Assembly: GCA_023853785.1 (NCBI GenBank) | Contig: JAJIRX010000522.1 | Coordinates: 186,001-250,000, forward strand | DNA from: Psilocybe azurescens | Lineage: Eukaryota > Basidiomycota > Agaricomycetes > Agaricales > Agrocybaceae | Length of the DNA stretch: 64,000 nt | Direction of reading: 5' to 3' | Part shown: piece after piece, positions 34,701 to 46,585 of the stretch | How positions within the stretch are numbered: position 1 is the first letter of the stretch | How the letters are laid out: every line of letters starts with the position of its first letter | The notes under the pieces: model-generated | Told to the model about the DNA's origin: nothing | What the model saw: the letters and a program-made list of their open reading frames with translations, nothing else | The model's database searches: none | Translations under genes and position numbers: made by a program

Positions 34701-37700
34701 AGCGTTTCTCAAAAGCTTGAATGAAAGAAAAGTCTCGTACCCGCCATAGATGTTTGTAAGAATATCCAAACGATAGATCTAGATAGACAGGGCCGTCTAC
34801 CCTGGCCTCGCCAGGTTGGGAGCCAACAACGGTACAAACTTGGTTGCTCAACGAAATGCCTTCGTAACCTGGCCCCGATGGAACAAGGGTTGAACAAATA
34901 CCATCGAGGGTGTGAAATTCGTTTACTATAATGCCTTCAAACGCATAGAATACGGGCTTAAGGAAAGATCAATTCAACTACAACTTAAAAAAGAGGTATG
35001 AAACACACATTGATGTACGAAATCCAGCGCAGAGCACCTATCATGCTGGGTCGTGGTATCTGATAGCCGGTATAGAGAGACAACGCTAAGAGAAGAACTC
35101 CTGCCACAGCTTGCGCCGGTGCCTCTTTGGGAAAAGCAGAAGCTAATCCTCGAAAGAATGCCTTCATCGCAAGAGCTACGACAAGAACAAATACAAAGAA
35201 AATGCTGCAAATCCAACTAGTCAGAGTTGAAAACAGAAGTCTGCAGTAGAGGTACGCACAAGAATTGAGAGGCGGTTTGTTGGAGCTTGACGATAAAGTA
35301 AATGATGATCGAGTATAAGACTATGGTGGCCAGCGTGAAAGGGATATCCACCAAGGTCATAGCTAGTGCTTCCACCATCGGATGATACATTGCTGCTTTT
35401 TTATGTCGAAGGATTATAGGACGCTGGGCAAAAAGGGCAGGAATCTCCGACATGCTGAATAAAGCAGGAACAAAGACAGCACTGTTCGAAATTGCAGTGA
35501 GCTGTTGTCCTTACAAAAGAAGGCATGGACAGGCCTCACAAGAATAAAACACCACCGCGAGAGAAATAAGCCGATGTGGCGTCAGGAATCTTGACGAAAG
35601 TAGTGCCAACAATTATGGCCTGCAACACGAAGGACCTTTGACGATTGAGTCAGAGGAAAGGGTGCGTCAATAAGATAGCACTGACGTAGTAGATAGAGCT
35701 TGGGCAGTGTAATTGCCTTTCATAATTTGCATGCGACGAACCATGACGATCCTGACTTGCATTGGAATGGATATAGTATACGGACTCTGACATGAAAAGG
35801 GTTAACTATAAACAATCGAAAGGCCAAGATGAACCAAAGTACCTTGCGACGAGTATGCTGTGCATGCTCGGCCTTCGCACTTGCTTTGAAGGCATCGACA
35901 ATTTCCTTCTTGCTGACGTTATCCCTTTTGTATTCCTCGATGTCCTTCTGATTGATCTTTCTAATATCAGAGTTTTTGTAATGTTCTTCGAATTCCTGGG
36001 AAGTTTGTGGTATTGGCCGACCTCTGTACTCTGTGGGCCTGGTGTCGTTCTCTTTGCTGACCATGGTCCTCCCGAGAGGATCGGTCACAGCAACAAGAAA
36101 ATCCGGTGTGGTCTGTCGGTTAGCAGGAACGTAGCCCATGTTGATAAAGTATTGCCGAGCAAGGTTGGCAGGGCCGAAATACGCCATTCTTCCTTCGTAT
36201 ATCAGGCAGACCTTATCGAAAATCTCAAATAGAGATTCTCCTGCTTGATATATGGACACAATAGTCGAATCTTTGACGAGGTCGGTCGCAATGCGTAGAG
36301 CGCGAGCAAATTCGAGGGCTGTACTGGAATCTAGGCCACGAGTAGAGCTTCAATTAAGCAGATCGTTGTCAAACTTGTACGGAAGGTAGATCAAAGAAAG
36401 TTGGACTCACTTGTCCCACGACGTGATAAGACTTCTAGTGGCAAGAGTCTCGCTAATTCTGAGATATAATCAGTATCCAAGGGTAACACAACGTCCTGAA
36501 TCGCTTACGAAACGCGTTTTTTCTCGCCTCCACTGACTCCTCGGATAGAAGCATCGCCAACTTGTGTATGTTCGACGTGTTTGAGGCCAAACAATGTGGA
36601 TAGAACATTCAAAAATTCATAAATATAGTCATTTCTCGACTGATGCGCAATACGGGACTGAGGTGCGCGAGTGCTAGCAGCAAAATGAATTGTCTGAGCG
36701 ACGGTAAGTGTAGGAAAATGCAAATCGTCTTCAGGGCAATATTGAACATCCCCGCGATAAGTCTTCTCTATTTGCTGTGGTGTAAGCGAGTCGTAATGTA
36801 CTTCGCCTTCAACCGAGTGGAACTCTGTACGCTGATTCGCGAGGACTTTGAGGAATGTGCTACAACCTGAACCTGGACGGCCGAGGACCACTGGGAACTA
36901 GTCAACGTCGCTTTACACTAATTGAGAAAAGGAAGACCCACATAGCATTTCACCCGGACGTACGACTCCTTCGAATCCGGCTATGATATCTCTCAAGGCG
37001 GGATGGCGTGCAGCTATTATGCCCTTGACGATATTCAAGGGGTTAAGAAGACTTCCTAAAGTTGGCTGCATGCTCGCTGACGATCCCAGTCCCACAACCC
37101 GAAGATTCTCGAAAGATACACCCAGCTGCCGCTGTTTTATTTCTGCTTCATCTTTTCTGAATAAACGAGAATATAAATCAGAAGGATGTTCAGATATCAA
37201 ATGGGAAAGAAACTCACTTTTTCATATATTCCGCTAGAACTTTCTCAAAATCGAAACGCTCTCGCTCCCCCTGTTCTCTTTCTTCCACAACACCGCCGAG
37301 AGTGGCATCGGAGCTCACGGATGCGGCATGCACAGAACTAGCCCTTGAGCGTACACTGGGTTCAGTCGTCTGGCTCAAGGTCCTGTAAAGCCTATGAACT
37401 CCTTCGGGATCAAAATGGTCGAAAGACACATGAGAATGTGGGTTGCTCAGAACATCCGGCCTCACTACTCCGTGTACAATCGCGGGTGGAGCTTGAAACG
37501 ACAACGACCGGATTTCTTGTTCGTGCCTCTCCGCAGGCAGACTAGAGGTGATCGTTGTAACATGGGTCGTTGTCATCGGTGATTTGTATTCTTCTACTTG
37601 ATGAGTCTCTGGTGGGTGAGCAGAAGGGTCGTCGGAAGTGGTGCCCATGGGAGAGAGGTGGTCAATATATTCCGACAGTAAGTCAGGCCAGGCCTGCGTC

Positions 37701-37702
37701 AA
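31788..37702 (-). CDS. PDR-type ABCG transporter
   Basis: Full-size pleiotropic-drug-resistance pump, (NBD-TMD)x2, expected in the plasma membrane and exporting hydrophobic compounds. A Ser/Thr/His-rich N-terminus (start 37702) is followed by [14 protein letters not shown]1: Walker [13 protein letters not shown] (Cys in place of Lys, as usual in fungal PDR NBD1), signature [10 protein letters not shown], Walker B-D loop [18 protein letters not shown]2: GESGAGKTTLLN, degenerate signature [32 protein letters not shown], then H-loop IHQPSAELF. Membrane spans include [17 protein letters not shown] and [19 protein letters not shown]. The PDR linker ([16 protein letters not shown]) is present. The final exon reads [19 protein letters not shown] and stops at 31788. 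There are more than fifteen introns. Substrate unknown. Confidence 0.93.
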
Positions 37703-38651
37703 CTGCCCGAAGCCAGGCTCGATTCAGTCAACGGATCGAAGCTAGACATTTAGTACTCCCCCCGCCATGACATCAGTCTTTCCTGCGCCAAGTGACAGAG
37801 TAAGTGGCGGCCACTTTTGATGAGGTGGAGTAATATAGCCTTTTCCTCGAACTCCAGATAGATATATTCCGTGACTTTGGCACCTGTATTGGCAGGATAG
37901 TCAAGGAAAAGCAAGATTAGGATGCTAATCGACTGATAATTCTTATGACGAATATCCGGATGCTATGAAGCGAGAGATAAAGTTTCGGAAAGCGTTAAGC
38001 GTCGCGGAGATCATCTAGGTAAGCAACTTTCGTCCACTGTTTGACCTTTACCCATTCAATACTTTAGATTTAAGTTTATTACAGGGAGGAATAGAATAGG
38101 ATGTCTGGACTCACAAATCGCGGAATGGTTGAGAAAAGGATTAGCTTCCTCTTCCCGTCATCGCGCAATTTCTTGACATTTTCATCTGGTATGTTCAATT
38201 TCGGGACAACTTCAGCTTTTCATGATAACTTCGTTTTGTGATAACAAAACTTTGATTGACAAGGTAGAGAACTGTAAGGAATAAGGACCATATCGTAAGA
38301 TAAAGAGTTCATAGCAGTTGCGTAAGCCGCAACAAGCTTGTCGCGAGTCTGGGCCTCAGAACTATTTGAGCGGAGCTGTGAATTTCAGTGTCGCTCCGAA
38401 GATTTTAGCCGAACGGCTCAACTAGGCTCATGTTGGAGTTCGATTGGGACGTTCTGAGTTCAGTTCGGATTCTGAACGGATATTATACAGGACCAGTGTT
38501 TTTCTCCGAAACTTGATTAAGAGCACCTTTAGAAATACACATCTACTTACTACTTCTGCATCCTCCCATACAACGATATACAACTTCCTATATGCCGAAA
38601 AGTCCATCAAGTTCCGCCGCCTCTCGATTAGGTCCGAGCTATAACACGCAT
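37703..38651. other. Intergenic region upstream of the ABC transporter
   Basis: No gene. The part next to 37702 is the transporter's promoter and the part near 38650 the 3' flank of the MINDY gene. I could not pick out a drug-response element by eye. Confidence 0.4.
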
Positions 38652-40386
38652 CTACATAATTACGCAGTCTCCTTTCTTTTTTTCTCCTTCTTCTCCTTTT
38701 TTCTCTAATAGCACCGGCTTGCTGTGCACCTTGCTGTCTTTGCTGCTCCCGTTGTTGCTGTTCATACAAATAAGATTCGTGTTCCCGACGCGCCATCTGC
38801 TCTTCTTCTGCCTGAAGTTGGCGTGCCAGCGCAAGACTTTTGGATATATCATCAGCAGCATCCGCAAATCGCAGAGAAGAGACTTACTCATTAGGGTCGA
38901 CGACTCCTGTATACTGATCTTGAAGGGCTTCGGCTGCACGCAGCGCTTCTTCCGCTGTTTGTCCGGCGAAGTCTCCACCTGCAGGGCTCGATTTGACGAA
39001 GTCGGAGTCAACGAAGGTCGACCATCCGCCGTCGACATCCTCAAGGCGCTCCCACACGACAGATGGCTCGTTCAGGAAGACTTGATCGGTGACAAGGGTA
39101 TAGAGGGCGGAATCTTGTTCTTGTTCAGGAGCATCGGAGGAGGAAGCGGGGGCAAGGAATTGGGAGGAAGATGAGCCCGCGATCGCTGATGAGTTGTTCG
39201 AGTTGGCGGATGGTGAGTGCTTGTAGAGGACGGAAAGATGGGAGTTTCGGAAGAGGGCGCAGGGTGTATTTGCGGGTAGGGACTTTGCTAAGTGGAACAG
39301 CCCGTGGTATGTTAGCTGTGATTGTGTCGAATCGAGGAAGCGGCGAACGACGGTGGCTAAAAAGGTGTAAGCTCAGTAAGCTCAAACTAAAGCGCACTGC
39401 AGCCCCCATCGCTGTTTGAAATCAACTAGTATATCAAATAGGACTCATGAAAAGGCCCTGTTTCTTGTCAAACATACATTAAATGTCTTTATATAGACGT
39501 TTTAATCGTTGTTTGAAAAGAAACAGTGGAATTTTCTCAAAGGTCTTTTGAAAGCCGTGTTGACTTCAACAGGTGATCACGCCTGCAGTGACGGCCAAGG
39601 CCATCTTACCGTCTTGGACCTTTTGCAGTTCCTCTGCTGTCCATTCACGATTTGGACTTGCCGGGTCGTTCGGTCCACTCGGGTTCGAAGAGGCGGTGTC
39701 GTCCACTACAAATCTTCCATTTGTCAGGTGGTCGACCTCAGCAATGAGTGCTACTGCGGTATCATAGTCCTGAATCCGCTTGAGCACAGGTGCTTCGGTA
39801 CTGTCTGGGTCGACAAGCCAGCCATGAAGAAGGGATATGTTAACCTGCTCGAAGAGTTTGAGCTCGCCGCCTGCTGCGCCTGAAGGATGGAAGGAGTCCG
39901 CAGCAGTGAACACTGGATTCAAATCCATCCCTCCTACGATAGGGATGTTAATAGTCTTGTACAGGAGTGACCAATAGACGCACTTTGTGTAAAAGGCATG
40001 ATGGATAGAGCAGCAGATACATCGACGTCAGGAGACGTGGTAAGGAGGTATTCAGCGACTAGCTGCGATAGGAACTCGTAGGACACGTTCTGACGTGTAC
40101 GAGGTAGGATTTCGATGTTACCTCGTAAAATGAGGATGTTGCCTGTTCAAAAAGCTTAGTGTCTTTCATGGTTAGTAAATTAAGACCGCGAGGCTCACAA
40201 ATGGCTATGAAAGAACATGGTCTTCCAATGAATTACGTTCAGGGGTCATAATTGTGCTATAAATTGACATACTCACCCATTAAAGTTCTGTGTGATTATT
40301 CTTAAGTCTCGGCCGTTGAACTTGATGTCCTTCAGATGCCAGACCTCCGCCAAAGAGGATTGGAGTGTAGATGATTCATAGGACAT
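38652..40386 (-). CDS. MINDY-family K48 deubiquitinase with C-terminal CaaX
   Basis: Cysteine protease of the MINDY (DUF544) family, which trims Lys48-linked polyubiquitin. From the start at 40386: LAEVWHLKDIKFNGRDLRI, then the catalytic segment ITQNFNGPCSFIAIC (Gln oxyanion residue and catalytic Cys, across an intron). Next come SGMDLNPVFTAADSF, LKLFEQVNISLLHGWLVD, AEVDHLTNGRFVV, LTYHGLFHLAKSLP, FRNSHLSVLYKH (catalytic His) and TLVTDQVFLNEPSV. After the core, LARQLQAEEEQMARRE is a MIU ubiquitin-binding helix. A Gln/Arg run and a Lys/Glu-rich tail lead to CVIM and the stop at 38652. Reaching CVIM needs one A restored in each of two A runs (38677-38683 and 38697-38702, T on plus). Confidence 0.88.
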
Positions 40387-40776
40387 TAAATTGAGAACAG
40401 AGAGGCACAAGAGAGAGATTGTATTTGAACGGGGAGCCAAGAGCAAGCGCGGCCGCCAGTGACAACGTTGAACTGCGCGCGCTGCCGGCTTGGTCACGTG
40501 TATATAGGTACTGCAGACTTAATTCTTGAACTACGCAAGCCTATGCAGTGTGCTCAGTGCTTACTCTCGGTACCTTGTACCGGTGTTCACTCAGCTGTTG
40601 GCGAAACCGTGGGCTTACTCTTTATGCCACTTATAACCGACTGGCAGCTGGATAACATACGGCTATATCACCATTTTGACATTGCTCTGATTACTCTCAT
40701 TTGTCTGCAAAGGACGTGCAAATCAGTACCTTTGTAGCCTTTGGCCGCTCTCAAAGCCATCTTAGGCTGCTCATAA
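40387..40776. promoter_or_regulatory. Shared divergent region, MINDY and RING genes
   Basis: 390 bases separate the start codons of two divergent ubiquitin-system genes and must hold both promoters unless there are distal elements. A GTACCTTGTACCGGTG stretch lies near 40570. Co-regulation is inference only. Confidence 0.35.
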
Positions 40777-42335
40777 ATGGAGATTGACATCCCACGTGAC
40801 CTCCAGGCTCCTTCCACAAGTCGCAATCTTCTGCCTAGATCACGAGCAGTCTCGTTAGCACGCTCAGAAGCCGCTGGTGCTGCTTCCATTTCGCGGCCTG
40901 GGTCTCGCAATTCGTCGAGATCGGTTCAGGGAGAAATGCAAACGGGACAAGGTAGTAGTGCATTCTCCTACGGAATATGCGTGTTTCTCATGGGAAGACT
41001 GTAGCATCGAGATCCTCAAAACCGTCTCAGACAACATACTTTTCGCCAGTGGAAGTTGGGATCTCAGATGACCTCCCGGTTCCGTCTACAACTCGCAATC
41101 CTCTGCCCAGGTCACGAGCAGCCTCATTAGTGCACTCAGAAGTCGCCGGATCTGCTGCTGGGTCGCGGCCAGGATCCCGCGATTCGTCTCGGTCGTTTCA
41201 GCCGTTTCAGGGGGACATTACAGCTCGGGAATCGACTGGGACAAGGGGAGGAATAAGCAGAGAAACCTATGGAATGCACGACATTGAGCAGGACTCTCCA
41301 GCTCTCACAATGGGACAAGGTAACGGTGGCCAACACACGTCTGGATATTACCATCAACTGCAACAGACGAGACCCATGGGATACCCAACTCACTCGGAGT
41401 ATGATCCATTTCAAAACGAGGCCAGCTGGCCAGGGCACTCGTTCGAAGTGTCGCTTGCTGTGGAAGAAGATGGGAGCGCCGCTTCTCGTAGGAAGAGAAA
41501 ACGGTCTGGTACTCCTGAAACCAGTTATTCGTTCTCAGCCACAGATCATCCTTCTAGCTGGCAAACACCAGACGAGATGCCTCCTTTGAGACTAGCCTTT
41601 GAACGGGGGAAGCACATCTGGCTCTGGCTCTGGCTCGCAATCAGCAGCAGGAATGGGTTTTCAGAGCGCCAGATTCGACCTGCCATCAGATACATCCTCA
41701 GAACAGTTGTGGAAAACGGAATCCGACGAAGTGGCTGGGCTTCTGCTAGGGGGATCAAAGCTCCCAGCTCAGTTCTTCATCAGGTATTTCTGAACTCGTA
41801 GAACGTCAAACTCACTTCTCTAACCTCCTCAATAGGCCCCTCATCTCAAGAGCATCCCCCAAAATCGACAGGAAGGGAAAAGGCAAAGCCAGAGCAAAAA
41901 CACCTGATCCCGAATCCGTCATCGAAATTTCCGATTCCCCACCAGCACCCGCAGTAAAAGCAGAAGCACCTCCTGCACGACCAGCAAGCACCAGCAAGCC
42001 GGTCTTGGATCCCTTCTCATCCTACACCTGCCCTATCTGCTTTTCAGCTCCTGTAAATGCTACCTTGACTCCCTGTGGACATATCTGCTGCGGAGCATGT
42101 CTGTTCGCGGCCTTGAAAACGACCATGCAGCGAGCGTCCACGACGTATCCGGGTGTGCCTGAAGCACGGTAAGTTCTGTTCACTGTTCGTTAAATTTGTC
42201 ATGGAATACTACATACTAACACGGGGTGTCACTGGGGTGCATAGATGTCCTGTGTGCCGCGCTATTATTCCAGGCTGGGATGGCAAAGGAGGTGGTGTCA
42301 TTGGTCTGAAAGCGAGGGCTATATTCCGTCTTTGA
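40777..42335 (+). CDS. RING E3 ligase with SUMO-interaction motif (STUbL-like)
   Basis: Probable SUMO-targeted ubiquitin ligase in the manner of Slx8/RNF4. The start at 40777 opens a low-complexity Ser/Arg-rich region with an internal duplication. RKRKRSGTPETS (about 41490) is a nuclear localisation candidate. VIEISDSPPAP (about 41919-41951) is a hydrophobic core followed by acidic/Ser residues, the form of a SUMO-interaction motif. The C-terminal RING is YTCPICFSAPVNATLTPCGH, then ICCGACLFAAL and, after an intron, RCPVCRAIIPGW, giving C3HC4 zinc ligands. It ends at 42335. Frame slips occur in the low-complexity part (about 41600 and 41780). RING call is firm; the STUbL role rests on one SIM. 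Confidence 0.75.
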
Positions 42336-42819
42336 TTCCCCAGTTACGAACCAATTCTTGGAGTGTAACCGTCAATTTTATCTTGCTGAACATCTTCACA
42401 TGTTTTAATTCTGTATTGGTGCTACTCATTGCCTGTACTTTATCTCCAGTTCTTTCTATTCGTCCTCGTCCCGGCACCGAATCGTCCTATCTAAGTCATG
42501 TGACCGTGTGTCTTGACCAGGACCGCGCACAACGCGCGTCGCAAAGATGCCCCTTTACTCCATTCTTCAATCCTTCCTTCATATCGAAAATACTTTAGCT
42601 AATTTCAGGATGTTCTCATGAGCACGCGTAACTGCATTAAGCATCGAAACCGGACCCAAATACAACCCCAAGAACGAGATAATCCTTAGAGTCGGTCACA
42701 TTGTGTCACGCGGAGATGTACATTGCGTCGGTTCGACTCACTGGCCGAAACGGTTCCCGCAGCAATTCCTCCACCTATCCTTCTTTTCATACAAACAGGC
42801 TCTTGCATCTCACCGAAAC
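42336..42819. other. Spacer between RING gene and YKT6
   Basis: Probable 3' region of the RING gene and promoter of YKT6. No gene recognised. Confidence 0.4.
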
Positions 42820-43641
42820 ATGAAGATTTACTCTATTTCTGTCATTCTGGCTCCCCATCCGGCGCTTCGGTGACGCTCAGCTCGGCCAGCGACCTCTCGT
42901 CGTTTAGCTTCTACCAGAGAGGATCCGCCGGCGAATTCATGTCGTTTTTGTCCAAGACCGTCGCTGAGAGAACACCCCAGGGACAGAGGCAGACTGTCCA
43001 GGAACAGAGCCATGTTGCGCATGTGTACAATCGGGGAGGGGATGAGCAGCTTGCTGGTGAGTTGGGGTTAGTCAGCTCCCCGCAGAAGTGTTGTTTTTGT
43101 CTCATCATCATTGCATTGATGGGGGTCTTGTGAAGCTGTCATCGTTACGGACGAGGAATACCCCGTTAGGCCTGCGTTCTCCTTGCTGACGAAGATTCTG
43201 GACGAATTTACTGCTAAGGTTCCTCAGACATCTTATGGCAACCCCTCATCGATCTCGTTCCCAGAGATAAACACGTATATCCAGAAATATCAGGATCCTA
43301 GGCAGGCGGATACGATTATGAGGGTGCAACAAGAGTTGGATGAGACCAAGATTGTGCTGGTATGTTACTTTGTGATTGACTTTGGAAGAACCTTCCGGAG
43401 GTTTGATTGCATATTGCTTTACTTCTTTCTTTTAGCATAAGACGATAGAGTCGGTGTTGCAGCGTGGAGAGAAGCTTGATAACCTTGTGGAAAGATCGAA
43501 TGCGCTTTCTATGCAAACTAAGATGTTCTACAAAACGGCGAAGAAGGTAAGGGTGTTGCGTTTGATCTTCTTCATGGACACATATCTGACCGTTGTTGGT
43601 GTTGGTCCACCTAGCGAAATTCTTGCTGCATCATTATGTGA
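42820..43641 (+). CDS. YKT6: R-SNARE YKT6
   Basis: Prenylated longin-domain SNARE acting in ER-Golgi, endosome-vacuole and autophagosome fusion. The start at 42820 gives [12 protein letters not shown], the longin fold continuing through [35 protein letters not shown] and [20 protein letters not shown]. The SNARE helix runs [18 protein letters not shown] to [15 protein letters not shown], with the central zero-layer Arg in [11 protein letters not shown]. After a last intron the tail is RNSCCIIM, the double-Cys site for palmitoylation and farnesylation, with stop at 43639-43641. A missing C at 42853-42856 breaks the frame (should read [13 protein letters not shown]). Length, about 200 residues, is normal for the family. 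Confidence 0.95.
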
Positions 43642-44469
43642 TTTTTGATCTTGACGGGTAGTAACCACGTGTTACTATACTCGTCGTTGCCGCGCTTTCC
43701 TCTCGTCAATCAGTTACGCCCATGTTTTTGAAGATCATTTTGTTAGGTGCTATTTTTACATTTTTACATTCTTTAATTCGGATACCCTATCGTGGATATT
43801 TTGTTGCTTGTCTTGTTTCATGATATCAATTCTGAGGCTATGTTTACATTTACATATGTGAGTAGAGGCCTGTGAGTGATGAGGGGACGCCGAAGACTCC
43901 TGAACCTCATTTGAGCTCAGATGAAAGCTTGTTTGGTTCAGAAGGGTTTAGTGAGGCAAGGCCTGCAAAAGACATTCCTGGCAGTGACATACCAAATCCT
44001 GAAATCCGCATTTCATAGCTTGTGAAAGTGGTTCCGGAATCAGAGCTCACGTAGGTGCTTGGTAGGCGCACATACACAGAGAGGCTATCTTGCGACATTG
44101 TCCCAACTCTCGATATCAATGACAATTCTAACGAGGTCCGATAAACCAAATTGCAACGCTAGAACCACGATCAATCTACATATGTTTGTTCATGTGTACG
44201 CGTTCAAATGTAACTATATGGGGTCTGGTGTTTATGCCACTCATCGAGCAACCACCACGAACCCAACTTCAGCCTTCACAAGCTACAGACTCGCCGTCTT
44301 TTCACAGCTCCGAACTTCCTTTCTTTGAACGGGCGCGATATCCCTGGAACAATACCACCTCGGCCAATACGATCCACTTTCTAACCCAAAGTGGCATCTA
44401 ACCCCAAGCTTTCATGGGCCGCGATCTTTCATTCATAACTCATCGGTGTCCAGCGCGGTGAGCTCTTGG
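43642..44469. other. No gene recognised
   Basis: T-rich 3' flank of YKT6, then mixed sequence with short frames on both strands and no recognisable product. Confidence 0.4.
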
Positions 44470-46100
44470 TTATGGGGTGACAACCAGTGGTTTTGCAGCA
44501 GGATACAGGCATTGGAAGTGGGTGGTGGACATGCTCGCGTCACGAGAGCCTTTCATCTCCAGTGACGAATCTCCCTTCCTTTCATCGCTTCTTCGGAACG
44601 TGTTTGAATTCGACTTCCCTCTTTTACACAGTCTCTTGCCACGTACAGATCCCCGTTTGTGTTGCCTCGGGACCCCTGCTCGTGCACGAATGTTCTGCAT
44701 GCATACGCACAGGATGCTGTCTCACGCGTCCAACAATGCTAGTGACATTCCTCTGCTCGAATTTGGGAAGGCAATGCCGGAAACACGCGGGATCCATCGC
44801 GACTGACGTGTAAAATTGCGAATCATCCACCAGAGAAGCGTCGCGGGACCATGGGACGGAGGTTTAGAGGAGCTCACGCACACTCTCGGCGAGCTCGTGT
44901 CACCTGGGCCTCACACAGATCTTAACATGGGATCCCATTTGCCCAGCGTCACCCAGCCCACTCGTTTTCTCTGCCCATTGCCCATCCTATGCACTTCCAC
45001 GGAGTACCGCACGCGCATATCCGATTGTATGGGTTTCCGCACAGGACGATCGCTGGTTCGGGCCTCTGGCTCTTTCCCTGGGCAGCAATGCTCAAACCCC
45101 GGTGACGTTTACGTAGAATTTCATTTGCCGTAGACTACTGTGCGTTCTCGGCGCCTCATCCCGGGGCCATGTCGAGTTCGTATCTGGAGAAGTCTTAAAG
45201 CGCCGGCGTGCGCAATGAAAGGCTCCTGGCTCCGTGGATATTTATTTCGGGAACACGGTATCGCGGCTCCGCCATTGAAAAGAAGACCCACAGAAAAGCG
45301 GCAGTCCTAGTCCCTGTGCAACTGGAGGACCGTGATGCGCTCTGGCACAGCAAACAGGAGTGGGACGTCATTCGCCCTGGAGATACCCACGCGCCCCCAA
45401 CCTTCGAACCTTTTCTTCAAAAGGTCGACCGCGGCTGCTCGCCCGCAGCAGTAACTCGATCCTCACCTTCCCAGGACCTCCCTTCAGAAATCAGCGCAGA
45501 GATTTGGCCGTGCCGCTTGGATGTCCGTGGACGAATTCACCCGCTGTCTGGCCTCGCTCCGGTGGGGATCCAAAGACCCACGCAAAGTCTCTTCGGCCGC
45601 CTGGTTCCGAGTTTTCTACGCAATGTCCTGTTATGTATCCGACTGACGTCCTCTGTGCCCTCCGCTGTGTTCAACGACTCAGTTGCATACTGCTGTAGTT
45701 CTTGTGTTGCATCCCATGCATAGTGCGCTTTCTTTGAAGTATGTTGTTTCCTATCGTGGTCCCATCGCAGATACGACCCCTTCGGGAGTTGTATCAGAGA
45801 TTCGTTCTCGAGTGCGGTGGGTGCCATATCTTGCGGGACGACTACTCCAGAGCCGTCGTTGCTATTCGATCGGGTCGCTGCATCTGAATACGCAGCTATA
45901 CAATATGATGAGGACCTTTGGGAGCATCGAGTCGCATGTCGCCGTGATCTCGGACATCTGCCCGTACAAGAAAACTTCGGACCTGGTGCGCTGGCTTGAT
46001 AATGCGAGGCGAGGGTTTCATCGGACCTTTTACCGGTGCGTCAGCACCGGGAGAGAAAGTTAAGACTCGGTACGTGCCTTCGCACCTGGCTCCATGAAAG
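44470..46100. other. GC-richer region, coding potential unresolved
   Basis: Composition is richer in G+C than the flanks and long overlapping frames occur: plus 44477-44806, 44816-45133, 45208-45723 and 45683-46063, and minus 45896-46465. The longest are a 171-codon plus frame and a 189-codon minus frame. I recognise no family in any of them and cannot choose strand or exon chain. If indels are as common here as elsewhere, a real gene could be hidden. Confidence 0.3.
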
Positions 46101-46558
46101 CTGGTTACTCGCTCGATGTCTGCGTTATGGGAGGCCAAGCGGCGGGTGGCGTGATGCCCCACAGTTGTCATGAACATGGGACAGAACACAGGAGCAAGGG
46201 TCGTGGTGAAGATACGGGTGTCAAGCTCCGCGGCGGGGAAGCTTACTATGGCTTCGAGAGTGCTGTGGGGGCATCTGGGGGCCAAACGGATGTTTGTTTC
46301 GCCTGGTTTGATCAATTTTTGGATTTTTGCCCTGCATCTTCGTGATGCTTTCCTCGTTTCTTGAGATTGATAGAACGACATCCAGGTGTGTGTCATAATT
46401 GATTCTATGTATGGCGGTGTATGAGCTGACTCCGGGCATGTCATATTAAGACAGCATCCTTTCAATCTGCAACTCAGGTTAGGTACGTCGCCACCCGCTA
46501 TACAATTAACTTGCGCAGACGACTGTTATAGATTTCTACATATACTTCGTATACTAGA

Positions 46559-46585
46559 GTGAATGCCGCCGCTGGCGGCGCTCAC
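46559..46585. repeat. GC-rich hairpin
   Basis: GTGAATGCCGCC, loop GCT, GGCGGCGCTCAC: arms of 12 with 10 pairing. It stands out in A/T-rich surroundings and lies about 400 bases upstream of the helicase relic. A second short G/C palindrome-like stretch (GGGGCTTTGCCC) lies near 46624-46635. Confidence 0.6.

Noticed and set aside
34319..36891. ABC transporter judged inactive because NBD1 Walker A has Cys in place of Lys and the NBD2 signature is degenerate
   Set aside because: This asymmetry is normal in fungal PDR transporters, where only one composite site hydrolyses ATP efficiently.
42721..42750. tRNA-like B-box sequence (GTCGGTTCGACTC)
   Set aside because: No matching A-box, acceptor stem or anticodon arm could be folded around it.
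46541..46553. TATACTTCGTATA, similar to half of a loxP site
   Set aside because: A short palindrome in A/T-rich DNA with no second arm at the right spacing and no recombinase nearby; chance resemblance.
46559..46585. GC hairpin as a transcription terminator
   Set aside because: Intrinsic terminators are bacterial and there is no adjacent gene end or T tract; a mobile-element hairpin is more plausible.
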